A stretch of DNA of 64,000 nt, from positions 47,663 to 111,662 of the forward strand of contig CALLXD010000027.1 of NCBI GenBank assembly GCA_937766455.1. The letters are read 5' to 3'. Position numbers and translations under genes: made by a program. Position 1 is the stretch's first letter. Each line of letters opens with the position of its first letter. Below are positions 21,543 through 31,054 of this stretch, in pieces. Under the pieces are notes generated by a model that saw nothing but the letters and a program-made list of their open reading frames with translations, was not told the DNA's origin and searched no databases. The stretch comes from Vicinamibacterales bacterium. Its GTDB lineage: Bacteria; Acidobacteriota; Vicinamibacteria; Vicinamibacterales; UBA8438.

Positions 21543-22346
21543 GTGACCCTTTTTCAGGCGGCGGTGCTCGGGGTTGTGCAGGGGCTGACCGAGTTTCTTC
21601 CCGTGTCCAGTTCCGCGCACCTGATTCTCGTTCGCGACCTGCTCGGGTGGGATGCGGGCGCAGCTGAGATACCGTTCGATGTGGTGTGTCATCTCGGAAC
21701 GCTGCTCGCGGTGGTGCTGTATTTTCGATCCGACGTGGCGGCGCTCATTGTCGCTGGTCCCCAAGCACTGATGGGCGGCCCAGGCGAGATGCCTCGCCTG
21801 GGCCGCCTGATCGTCATCGCCACGGTGCCGCTGGCGCTGACGGGGTGGCTCTTTGCCGACGTCATCGAGCGGCTGCGTACACCGGGGGTGGCGGCGATCG
21901 CGCTCTCGCTCGGCGCAGCGGCCATGTTTCTGGCCGAGCGTATGGGGACGAGGAGCCGCGTCGGGACCTCCTTGTCGGCGGTCGAGGCGTGCTTGCTGGG
22001 ATTGGCCCAAGCCGCCGCGCTCGTGCCAGGCGTGTCGCGGTCCGGTGCGGTCATGACCGGTGCATTGCTGACAGGGCTCCGGCGTGAGGAGGGCGCGCGG
22101 TTCGCGTTCTTGCTCGGTATCCCGGCCATCCTGGGCGCAGGCGGGAGAGCAGCCTGGACCCTCGGACCGACCGGCCTGGCCGACGAAACGGGGATACTGC
22201 TCGTGGGGTTCGGCGCGTCTGGCGTGGTCGGCTACGTAGCGGTGGCGGCACTCCTGAAGTATCTGGTGAGCCACACGCTCAACATCTTTGTGTATTACCG
22301 CCTGGCACTCGCTGCCGCGCTGGGCGTCTGGCTCGTCACCACGTAA
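21543..22346 (+). CDS. uppP: Undecaprenyl-diphosphatase
   Basis: UppP (BacA) dephosphorylates undecaprenyl pyrophosphate to recycle the lipid carrier for peptidoglycan and O-antigen. The signature VQGLTEFLPVSSSAHL is near the N-terminus and PGVSRSGAVMTG is in the middle, among about eight hydrophobic helices. Starting at GTG 21543 gives 267 residues, the normal family length. In-frame ATGs at 21501 and 21459 would add unusual N-termini; none of the starts has a strong ribosome binding site, so the start is uncertain. Confidence 0.92.
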   Translation: MTLFQAAVLGVVQGLTEFLPVSSSAHLILVRDLLGWDAGAAEIPFDVVCHLGTLLAVVLYFRSDVAALIVAGPQALMGGPGEMPRLGRLIVIATVPLALTGWLFADVIERLRTPGVAAIALSLGAAAMFLAERMGTRSRVGTSLSAVEACLLGLAQAAALVPGVSRSGAVMTGALLTGLRREEGARFAFLLGIPAILGAGGRAAWTLGPTGLADETGILLVGFGASGVVGYVAVAALLKYLVSHTLNIFVYYRLALAAALGVWLVTT

Positions 22347-22373
22347 GCGACACAGCCCGGAGTAGGACCAGCG

Positions 22374-23026
22374 ATGCAATGGATTCGACGTAGCTTCATC
22401 GCGGGATGTTTTGTCATGGTGCCGCTCATCATCAGCGTGGCCGCGCTGGTCTGGGCGTTCCGCCTGATAGACGGCGTTATGGCGCCGCTGTACACCCAGC
22501 TCCTTGGCGCGAGGTGCCTGGATTGGGGCTGGCGACTACGCTGCTCATCGTGTTCGTGGTCGGCGCACTGGCCACCAACGTGATCGGTAAGCGAGTGCTA
22601 CAGCGCGGTGAATCGTATCTACTCAAGCTCCCGGTGTTTCGAGCCGTGTATGCGCCGGTGAAGCAGCTGGTGGCGGCGTTTTCGCCGGAAAACGAGCTGG
22701 CGTTCAAGCGCGTGGTACTCATTGAGGATCCAGCGGCCGGCTACGTACTCGGCTTCTTGACCAAAGAGTTCAGACTCGACCAGGGGCGTGGGGAGGAGTC
22801 GGTTCTGGCCGTGTACGTGCCGACCAACCATCTCTACCTGGGGGACGTCCGGATTGTGCCAAAGCATCGGGTGACCTATCCGGAGTTGACCGTTCAGGAA
22901 GGCGTCCGGGTTTTCCTGACCGGAGGAATGGCGGTGCGACGAGCCCTGAAGTCCGCTCGACCCGCCACGGAAGACGCAGGCGGGTCCGATGGGGCCGGAC
23001 CCGGCGGTGCCGACCACGTCGCTTGA
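22374..23026 (+). CDS. DUF502-family membrane protein (reading frame broken by one missing base)
   Basis: The N-terminal part in one frame (MQWIRRSFIAGCF, hydrophobic helix, VMAPLYTQLLG) continues in another frame as REVPGLGLATTLL and then NVIGKRVL and YAPVKQL, the typical DUF502 layout with two N-terminal helices and a soluble C-terminal domain. The join at about 22508 is restored by adding one G (LLG-REVPGLGL). The repaired protein would be about 217 residues. Function is unknown. The break is probably a sequence error, because both halves are well conserved. It follows uppP after 27 bp. Confidence 0.8.
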
Positions 23027-23172
23027 CAGCAGCCGACCGCGACTGTTAGCTTGTCGGGCTTTCCGATGGACGGGTTCGTCGCCACTGTCTGCGCTTGAGC
23101 CGCGTGCGAAGTCGGCGGCAACGGCGCAACGCCGTCCGGGCGACATTGAACTGAGAGAGAAACAGGGACGGA

Positions 23173-25280
23173 ATGGATAATCCACTTTTTTTAGTCTTCG
23201 GGTTCGGCGCGCCAATTGCGGCCGCCATCTTCGCATTTCGTACTGGCCAAGGGCATCAACCGTCGCGACGCTGGTACTGAGCGCATGCAGCAGATCGCCG
23301 CCCTGATCAGGGCCGGGGCGATGGCGTTCCTGAAGACGGAGTACAGCGTGCTCGCGGTGTTCGTCGGCGTCATGTTCGTCATCCTCGTGGTGTTTCTGCC
23401 AGGTGATGCCCTGCTGGTGGGCGTCAGCTTTCTGGTCGGCGCCGCGCTGTCCGGCCTGGCGGGCTGGATCGGCATGCGCACGGCCACCGGGGCTGCGGTC
23501 CGAACCACCGCGGCGGCACGAACCAGCCTCGCGGCCGCGCTGCAAGTGGCGTTCTCGAGCGGCGGCCGTCATGGGCCTCACCGTCGTCGCCCTCGGCACG
23601 TTGGGGGTCGCGATTCTGTACTATCTCTATGGCGGGATGAGCGGTAACGGTCCGGCTGCGATCGACTCCCTCTTCGGGCTCTCGCTCGGCGCGTCGTCGA
23701 TTGCGCTCTTCGCTCGAGTCGGTGGCGGCATCTTCACGAAGGCCGCTGACGTGGCCGGCGACCTCTCGGGCAAAGTGGAGGCGGGGATTCCGGAGGACGA
23801 CCCGCGTAACCCGGCCACCATTGCGGACAGCGTCGGGGACAACGTCGGGGATGTCGCTGGGATGGGTGCCGACCTCTTCGAGTCGTATGTCGGCAGCATC
23901 ATCGCGTCCATTGCGCTCGCGTGGGCGTTGACCGCCGCGACCGCCGAATCCCTGTGGGCATCGACAGCGGCTCGTTCGCTGCCATGCAGACAGACCTGGC
24001 CGTGTTTCCGATTCTGCTGGCCGGGTTCGGTATCGTGGCGTCGATTCTCGGCACATTCACCGTCCGGACGGACGACGAGAGCAAGGTCCAGAGCGCGTTT
24101 GCTACGCGGACTCATGGTGGCCTCGGTCATCGTCATCGCGGGCGCGGCCGTACTCATTCAGGTCACGGCCGTACCGTGGGCGGTCATGGGATGCGTGGTG
24201 GTGGGGGTGCTCTCCGGCGTCATCATCGGGAAGATTACGGAGTACTACACCGGCAAGACATGCCGCCGGTCGCCCACATTGCGGAGCAGTCGAAGACCGA
24301 CCGGCGACCATATCATCGCGGGGCTGGGCGTCGGTATGATGTCGTGCGGCTATCCCGTGTTGGTCATCTGCGCGGCCATCTTCTTCAGCTATCAGTTGGG
24401 TGAGCTATACGGCATCGCCATTGCCGCGGTCGGCATGCTGTCGACGTTGGGCATCAGCCTGGGTGTCGACGCGTATGGTCCCGTCGCGGACAACGCGGGC
24501 GGCATCGCCGAGATGAGCAAGTGTGAGCCGTTCGTGCGCGAACGGACAGACGCGCTCGACGCCGTTGGCAACACCACTGCGGCAATGGGCAAAGGGTTCG
24601 CCATCGGCTCCGCCGCCTTGACCGCGCTGGCGCTCTTCTCGACGTTCCAGTCCGAAGCGGCCGCGGCGGTGGCGGCGGCGGGTGGCGCGGCTACATTCGA
24701 CAGCCGGCTTTTGTCGTTGGAACTGACCAACCCGAACGTCCTCATAGGATGTTTATCGGTGGGATGCTGCCGTTTATCTTTTCCGCCCTGACGATGAACG
24801 CCGTGGGGCGCTCGGCGAACGAGATGATCGAGGAGGTCCGTCGTCAGTTCAAAATCCATTCCCGGATTGCTCGAGGGGACGGCCGAGCCGGATTCGGCGC
24901 GCTGCGTGGCCATCTCGACCCGTTCGGCCATCAAGGAGATGATTCTGCCCGGGTTGCTGGCCGTGCTCGCGCCGGTGGCCACCGGCTTCGTGCTTGGTGT
25001 GTCTGGTTTGGCTGGTCTCCTCGCCGGAGCGTTGGTAACGGGCGTGCTCATGGCGTTGATGATGGCCAACGCCGGAGGCGCCTGGGACAACGCCAAGAAG
25101 CTGATCGAAGAAGGGCACCACGGTGGCAAGGGGTCGGAGCCGCATAAGGCGGCGGTGATTGGTGACACCGTTGGCGACCCGTTCAAGGACACATCGGGGC
25201 CCAGCCTCAATATCTTGATCAAGCTCATGACGATCGTGGCGGTCATTTTTGTGCCGCTGGTCGTCGTCTGGATGCAGTAA
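23173..25280 (+). pseudogene. hppA: Membrane-bound ion-pumping pyrophosphatase, interrupted by at least seven frameshifts
   Basis: All parts of an M-PPase are present but spread over three frames. They are the N-terminal helices from ATG 23173, the substrate site around GDLSGKVEAGIPEDDPRNP and SVGDNVGDVAGMGADLFES, the core segments, DAYGPVADNAGGIAEMS, GNTTAAMGKGFAIGSA, and the C-terminus ending VWMQ. Frame changes fall near 23240, 23565, 23945, 24100, 24258, 24300, 24748 and 24858. The Ala in GNTTAAMGKG is the signature of K+-dependent M-PPases, which may pump Na+ or H+. Full length would be about 702 residues, normal for the family. Intact motifs argue for consensus errors, not decay. Confidence 0.88.
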
Positions 25281-25380
25281 TTGTCGAATCGGTGTCTCAT
25301 TACTACGAATACGAAAGTGCACCATGCAATGCGAAGTTCCAGGTGGATTTGCAGGCCTTGCGGGAACGCACTGGGCCGCG

Positions 25381-25409
25381 TTGACACGGTCTGGGGCGCT
25401 GCATATAAT
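25381..25409 (+). promoter_or_regulatory. Perfect consensus sigma-70 promoter of the tonB-exbB-exbD operon
   Basis: TTGACA (25381-25386), 17-nt spacer, TATAAT (25404-25409). This is a full match to the housekeeping consensus. It sits 54 bp before the GTG of the TonB gene, which has GAGGAG as ribosome binding site. Confidence 0.9.
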
Positions 25410-25462
25410 CGACCCTCTCATTGAGGCGTCGGCAGCCCCGTAACGGGGTTGAGGAGATACAA

Positions 25463-26191
<729 letters not shown>

Positions 26192-26292
26192 GTAGTTGGG
26201 TACGAACGAAGAAACTGTGGTGCGGCACGTGCCGGTGGCCGGTGCGCCGTGGCTCGACGAATCAGGGCTTTGAAACTTAGGTAGGAGGCACA

Positions 26293-26964
26293 ATGGATTT
26301 TGTCACGATGTGGGTAGAGATGGGCGTTCCGGTCAAGTCACTTATGCTGCTGCTGGCGCTCATGTCAATGTGGTCGGTGGGCGTGTTCTTCGAGCGGTTG
26401 TTCACATTTACGCAGGCTGCGAAACAGTCCAAGTTGTTCGCACCGCAGGCGGCGAAGCACCTCAAAGATGGCCGTGTCAAGGATGCGATCGCCGTGTCGC
26501 AGTCGAAGAACTACAAGTACAGCCACCTTGGTAAAGTGGTGTTGGCCGGCTTGCAGGAGTATCAGTTCCAGACCGAATCGGGTGTCGAGCTGGGCCGTGA
26601 CGACGTGATTGACGCCGTGCGCCGGTCGATCCAACGCGCGAGCGCATTGACATCCGCCGATCTGAAGAAGGGTATGGGCGCGCTGGCCACCATCGGCGCG
26701 ACCGCCGTGTTCGTCGGCCTGTTGGCCACGACCATCGGTGTTATCAACGCGTTCCAGGGTATTGCGGCGTCCGGTTCTGGCGGTCTGGGGTCGGTGTCGG
26801 CGGGTATTTCCGAAGCGCTCGTTGGGACCGCCGTCGGGCTGGTCGTGGCTATTCCGGCCGTGTGGTTCTACAACTACCTCACGTCCCGTCTCGAGTTCTT
26901 CACTGTCGAGATGGACAACTCGTCGTCCGAGCTCGTCGACTACTTCATCAAGAAGTCGGACTAG
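26293..26964 (+). CDS. exbB: MotA/TolQ/ExbB-type proton channel protein
   Basis: ExbB-type proteins form the pentameric inner-membrane channel that powers TonB. The 223-residue protein has an N-terminal helix, a cytoplasmic loop, and the conserved pair of helices with GATAVFVGLLATTIGVINAF and EALVGTAVGLVVAIPAV. AGGAGG lies just upstream of ATG 26293. TolQ and ExbB cannot be told apart with certainty, but the adjacent TonB favours ExbB. Confidence 0.93.
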   Translation: MDFVTMWVEMGVPVKSLMLLLALMSMWSVGVFFERLFTFTQAAKQSKLFAPQAAKHLKDGRVKDAIAVSQSKNYKYSHLGKVVLAGLQEYQFQTESGVELGRDDVIDAVRRSIQRASALTSADLKKGMGALATIGATAVFVGLLATTIGVINAFQGIAASGSGGLGSVSAGISEALVGTAVGLVVAIPAVWFYNYLTSRLEFFTVEMDNSSSELVDYFIKKSD

Positions 26965-27041
26965 TGTGGTGACGGCCTGACGCGTCACTCGCGGCAGGCC
27001 GTCCCAACAACCATACCTGGACGATCCGAGGAGGCATACCT

Positions 27042-27497
27042 ATGGGAATGAGTGTAGGCGGCGAGAAGGGCGGGATGAATTCGGAAATCAACATTACTCC
27101 GCTTGCGGATGTGATGCTGGTCTTGCTCATCATCGTCATGCTGATCGCTCCCCTCTTGCAGCAGGGCGTCCCGCTCACGCTGCCAGAGGCTGCGAACACC
27201 GAAGACAAGGCCGAGACCGATGAGCAGACGACGCTGGCGGTGACCGCCGATGGTCGTTTCTTCGTCGACAACATCGAGTCATCAGAGACTGAGATGTTGA
27301 ATAACGTCCAAGCTGCCCTCGAACGCAAGCTTGAGCGGGTCGTGCTGATCAAGGCGGACCAGGATGCGCAATACAGCAGCGTCATGAGCGTCCTTGATCG
27401 TCTTCAGCGGGCGGGCATCGAGAACATCGCTCTGATCACCGAGCAGAAAATCGGCAGTGGTGGTGGTGGCGGTGAGGGCGCAGGAGGGGGCGAATAG
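27042..27497 (+). CDS. exbD: ExbD/TolR-family biopolymer transport protein (first copy)
   Basis: The 151-residue protein has the typical N-terminal EINITPLADVMLVLLIIVM helix with its proton-carrying Asp, then a small periplasmic domain, ending in a Gly-rich tail. GAGGAGG precedes the ATG. The next exbD starts at the very next base after this gene's stop codon. Confidence 0.93.
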   Translation: MGMSVGGEKGGMNSEINITPLADVMLVLLIIVMLIAPLLQQGVPLTLPEAANTEDKAETDEQTTLAVTADGRFFVDNIESSETEMLNNVQAALERKLERVVLIKADQDAQYSSVMSVLDRLQRAGIENIALITEQKIGSGGGGGEGAGGGE

Positions 27498-27953
27498 ATG
27501 AGTAAAAACGAGACGGACCAGTTTGCCAGCCAAGAAGCGCCACACTCCAATGCGGACATTAATATCACGCCGTTTATCGACGTGTTGTTAGTGCTGATCG
27601 TGATCTTCCTGGCGGCGTTGCCTCTGTCGCAGCGTGGTCTCGATATCAATCTACCGCTCGAGACACGCGGCGCGCAGCAGGCGGCCGCAGATTCAAGCCA
27701 GATCGTGCTGCAGTACACCGCTGACCGGGTGATTACGATCAACCAGCAGCCGGTGGCGATTCAGCAGCTTGAGGAGCGCTTGCGCACCATTTTCGAACAG
27801 CGTCGCGAGAAGACGATGTTCATTGCTGGTGCGGGCAATCTTCGGTATGGTGAGATCATTGAAGTGATCGACGCCGCGAAAGGCGCTGGTATCACCAAGG
27901 TGGGGATTGTCACCGAGCAGATGCGGCGGTCCGGCGGAGCCGACGCACTGTAG
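27498..27953 (+). CDS. exbD: ExbD/TolR-family biopolymer transport protein (second copy)
   Basis: This second ExbD-type protein is also 151 residues, with NITPFIDVLLVLIVIFL as the membrane helix. Sequence outside the helix differs from the first copy, so this is an old paralogue, not a recent duplication. Two ExbDs with one ExbB suggest a heteromeric stator. The gene ends at a strong terminator. Confidence 0.93.
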   Translation: MSKNETDQFASQEAPHSNADINITPFIDVLLVLIVIFLAALPLSQRGLDINLPLETRGAQQAAADSSQIVLQYTADRVITINQQPVAIQQLEERLRTIFEQRREKTMFIAGAGNLRYGEIIEVIDAAKGAGITKVGIVTEQMRRSGGADAL

Positions 27954-27976
27954 GCCGAACGGGCGGGAAACATTGG

Positions 27977-28012
27977 AACCGGCGTGGCTTCTTGCCACGC
28001 CGGTTTTTTTTG
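27977..28012 (+). terminator. Rho-independent terminator of tonB-exbB-exbD-exbD
   Basis: A 12-bp perfect stem (AACCGGCGTGGC / GCCACGCCGGTT) with a TTCTT loop is followed by a run of T. Confidence 0.93.
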
Positions 28013-28097
28013 TGTACGACGACGCCATGTCCGTGGCCCGTGCCTCGAGGCCGGCGCCGCAGTGGAGACGCTGGACAGAGCCCGTTCGCATGGCTTG

Positions 28098-28437
28098 AGT
28101 TGGCCCTGGACAGCAGGCGTCGTGGCTGTCCCCCCCTGTTGAGGGGCGAGAGGCCCAGGCGCACGGACGCAGACGTGCCACCGACGGCGGGCCGCAACTC
28201 GGGACGTCGAGCGCAGCCAGAGCGTGCCGCATCCCGACCGGCACGGCCCTCCGGGGTGGGGCGCTGTCGGCAAGCTGCTGGGTCCCAGGGACAGTCGACC
28301 CGGTGGGGACTTGGCGCTGCCGGCGTCCAGTTCCGGCCCACGGCCCGTGCGCATCCCTGCGTCGACTGCCCGGCCTCGCCAGGGACCTATCCCCCCTGCA
28401 GCGGGGAGGACGGCCACCACGCCTCTGTTTCGAGGCC
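28098..28437. repeat. Long imperfect inverted repeat between two convergent terminators
   Basis: The outer arms are about 28098-28165 and 28370-28437. Read in opposite directions they share GTTGGCC, AGGCGT, GTGGC(C/T)GTCC and GGGG/AGG(C/T)CC blocks, roughly three quarters identical by eye. Weaker similarity continues inward. No open frame here looks like a gene. The region, together with 28013-28097, is the gene-free stretch between exbD and the TPR lipoprotein gene. Confidence 0.5.
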
Positions 28438-28449
28438 AACCGGGTACAA

Positions 28450-28490
28450 AGAAAGAGCCGGTGCCGCCCCGTAGAGAGGCGACACCGGCT
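28450..28490 (-). terminator. Rho-independent terminator of the TPR lipoprotein gene
   Basis: On the minus strand, AGCCGGTG pairs with CACCGGCT, with a further GC-rich inner stem. The hairpin is followed by a T-rich stretch (TCTTTCTTTGT). Confidence 0.7.
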
Positions 28491-28492
28491 CG

Positions 28493-29490
28493 TCAGACCG
28501 CGACTGGACGGGCCGGTAGGATCCCCGCCGTTGGCAAAACTCCTAGCTGGCGCCGCCCCGCTGGACTCGCGATCAGCTCTTCCGCCCGGTCTCGCAGCGA
28601 TGTCGGCCTGCTCGATAAGATCGCCTCGCTCGTCGAGGTCTTCCGTGAGATTGGCCTGCATCCGGAGCAGAATGTTCTTGTAGGTCAACGCTTCGACGTA
28701 GTCGGCGTTGAGGTTGAGGGCGCTCTCAAGCTGCTCAAGGCCGAGCATGACGTACTCGCCCTCTTCTTCGTCCGACAGCCGGAAGTCACGGAACGCCTTT
28801 TCCCAGTAATAGGTGCCGATGGTATAGAACGCCTCCGGGTTGTCCGGTTCAAGCGCGGCCCGCTGGCTGAGGGCCTCAATCGTTTTCTCGAATTCTTCGT
28901 TCCGGTTGTAAAACCCAGCGACCTGCATGTAGACGGCGGGGTCGTCGGCGCGGATGTCGCGAATCTCGGGTGAGCACCTCTTCGGCTTCCTCAAACAGTC
29001 CCGAGTCCTCGTACAGCTTGGCGAGCACGAAGTAGTTGTCCGGATTGGACTCATCGCTCTCAATCATCTGCTGGAGGACCGGTTCAGATTTGGCCGGAAG
29101 ATTCGCCTTGTCCGGGCCGAACGCGGCCACGAGATACTGCATCGAGAGCTTGCGCATCTCGACGTTGGGCTCGCTGTCCACGGAGGTGATGTAGTGGTCG
29201 ATGGCCTTATCGAGGAAAGCATCGTTCTCCCGTTCGCCCCGCTGTCCTGGCCGATACTGCTGATCGTAGCTGTTGGCCAGATAGAAATGGGCGATCGTAA
29301 TATTTGGGTCGTCGGCGAGGACCTCCTCATACAGCTCGACTGCCTGCTCGTAGTCGGAGCGCTGATACGCCATGTTGGCTTCTTTGAAGGTCCTGAGGGC
29401 CTGGAGCTGGTCCACGTACTGGCACGCGGTCAGCGGCAGGCTCACCGCGACGATGAGCGCGACTCTCGTTCCGAGCGATCGAGTATGCAT
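28493..29490 (-). CDS. TPR-repeat lipoprotein (frame broken twice)
   Basis: The N-terminus MHTRSLG with hydrophobic stretch and LTAC lipobox is followed by tetratricopeptide repeats (AYQRSDYEQAVELYEEVL, PNITIAHFYLANSYD, PDNYFVLAKLYEDSGLFEEAEEVL, then PEAFYTIGTYYWEKAF). A frame change near 28971 is explained by one extra C (VLT-EIRDIRADDP restored). A second is likely near 28585. The repaired length is about 332 residues. It is probably a periplasmic or outer-membrane adaptor; no specific function is known. The exact 3' end is uncertain: TGA at 28493-28495 is adjacent to the terminator. Confidence 0.75.
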
Positions 29491-29670
29491 TAACGGTCCC
29501 CTTGGCTTCGCTGTTTCACGACGTCCTCTCGTCAGACCCGCCAGCCGGAATAGGTTGGTTGACGATCCAGATGGGCATTGCCAACCGCAGCCGTTCGACG
29601 GCGAGGTACCGGCAACCCTTCAGTGAGGAGGCATCAGTATAGTGAAGCCAAAAAGACCAAGTCAAGCCGT

Positions 29671-30887
29671 GGTAAGTTCAACCGGTCAATGCAACAGGGT
29701 GGCTGCCAGCTTATCAGCTGGCGTGGCGTAGCCGAGCGTCTTGCGCGGTCGTGAGTTGAGACGTTGTGCAACGCGGTCTAGATCCGCCTGGGTGTAGGTC
29801 GCCAGGTCGGTACCATGTGGGAAGTACTGTCGAAGTAGGCCATTGGTGTTCTCGTTGGAACCTCGCTGCCACGGACTCTGTGGGTCACAGAAGTAGACCT
29901 GGACCTGGGTGGCGAGGGTGAAGTCTTTGTGCGCCGCCAGTTCAGACCCGCGGTCCCACGTCAGGGACGCCATAAGTCCCTCTGGCAACGCCTGCACCGC
30001 CTGCGAGAGCGCCTCGACCACGGTGGCGGTGTCCTTGCCGAGTAGGCGCACCAGGAGCACAAACCGCGAGTGTCGCTCGACCAGGGTCGCGATGTGCGAA
30101 TTCCGGGCGCCCGACAGCATGTCGCCCTCCCAATGGCCGGGCACCGCGCGGTCCTCGGCCTCGGCAGGACGGTCGCGAATGGAGACGGCGTCGATAATGC
30201 CGCCCGCTCGTTGCGGCCCAGTACGCTTCGAGCGCCGCATCCGCCGCCGGCGCCGCAGGTGCGCAATGAGCGCTTTCTTCAGCACGCCGCGACTCTGGAC
30301 AAACAGGCTCACGTAGATCGTCTCGTGGGACACCTGCATGTGAGGATGCCCCGGAAACGTCTGTTTCAGCCAGCCCGCAATCTGCTCCGGCGACCAGTCC
30401 GCAGCGAGTTTGCTGGCGACCAGCGAACGAAGCCTGGCCGAGGTGGCCAAGCGACACGGCTTGGGGCGCCGGGCGCGGTGCCACGTGCGCGCGTCGGCCA
30501 CGGCGGCACGATAGCGAGCTTGGCCCCCGTGCCGCTGGACCTCACGGCTGATGGTCGAGGGTGCGCGACCGAGTCCAGCGCTGATCCCCCGCAACGAACA
30601 GCCACGTGCCAGGCCGCGCGAGATTTCTTCCCGCTCGGTCAGCGTCAGCGCACGCCGGGACCGTGTTCGAGGAGGCGGGGCGACACCGCCTCGCGCGGCA
30701 AGCACGTGGAAGATGGCCCCAGGGACGCGTTCCAGCGCTCGGCCAATGTCGCTCAGCGACTCGCCGCACTTCCACCGCTGCCACACCTGCGCTTTCTCCG
30801 CTGCCGATATACGTGGACGACGAACGCGTTCCATGATCCCTCCTCACAGTGATCATCTCTGCGTTGCATCGACCCCTTGAACTCACC
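29671..30887 (-). mobile_element. IS30-family insertion sequence, complete
   Basis: A 1217-bp element bounded by 25-bp inverted repeats at 29671-29695 and 30863-30887, which agree at 21 of 25 positions. The flanking bases are GT on both sides (29669-29670 and 30888-30889), a possible 2-bp target duplication. One transposase gene fills it. It lies between the TPR lipoprotein gene and relA/spoT and interrupts no recognisable gene. Confidence 0.9.
29686..30834 (-). CDS. IS30-family transposase
   Basis: The 382-residue protein has two N-terminal helix-turn-helix regions (ISAAEKAQVWQRWKCGESLSDIG; LTEREEISRGLARGCSLRGIS) and then the DDE catalytic core, with Asp in HWEGDML, Asp in TWDRGSELAAH and Glu in SNENTNGLLRQYFP. 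The length and the C-terminal LNSRPRKTLGY motif are standard for IS30. The stop codon lies inside the left inverted repeat. The reading frame is intact, so the copy may be active. Confidence 0.95.
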   Translation of the reverse strand: MERVRRPRISAAEKAQVWQRWKCGESLSDIGRALERVPGAIFHVLAARGGVAPPPRTRSRRALTLTEREEISRGLARGCSLRGISAGLGRAPSTISREVQRHGGQARYRAAVADARTWHRARRPKPCRLATSARLRSLVASKLAADWSPEQIAGWLKQTFPGHPHMQVSHETIYVSLFVQSRGVLKKALIAHLRRRRRMRRSKRTGPQRAGGIIDAVSIRDRPAEAEDRAVPGHWEGDMLSGARNSHIATLVERHSRFVLLVRLLGKDTATVVEALSQAVQALPEGLMASLTWDRGSELAAHKDFTLATQVQVYFCDPQSPWQRGSNENTNGLLRQYFPHGTDLATYTQADLDRVAQRLNSRPRKTLGYATPADKLAATLLH

Positions 30888-31038
30888 GTTCCTTCTGCTC
30901 GCAATGGGCTTTCCTTTCGCGCGGTTTGCGACCATTCTATTGGTGCCCGGTTCGTCTCGGCGAAGCCGGCACCCTGCGTGCCGTCACCGCCGGCGCGCCA
31001 GATAGGCTGAATCTGAACCGTCTCTTGTAACTGGCTGC

Positions 31039-31047
31039 TGATACAAA
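31039..31047 (+). promoter_or_regulatory. Possible extended -10 element of relA/spoT
   Basis: TGA followed by TACAAA, ending 7 nt before the ATG at 31055. The match is partial and no -35 is seen, so this is a tentative call. Confidence 0.3.
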
Positions 31048-31054
31048 ACTTACG

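Noticed and set aside
22500..22515. Programmed ribosomal frameshift in the DUF502 gene
   Set aside because: No slippery heptamer or pseudoknot is visible, and similar breaks occur in unrelated genes, so a missing base is simpler.
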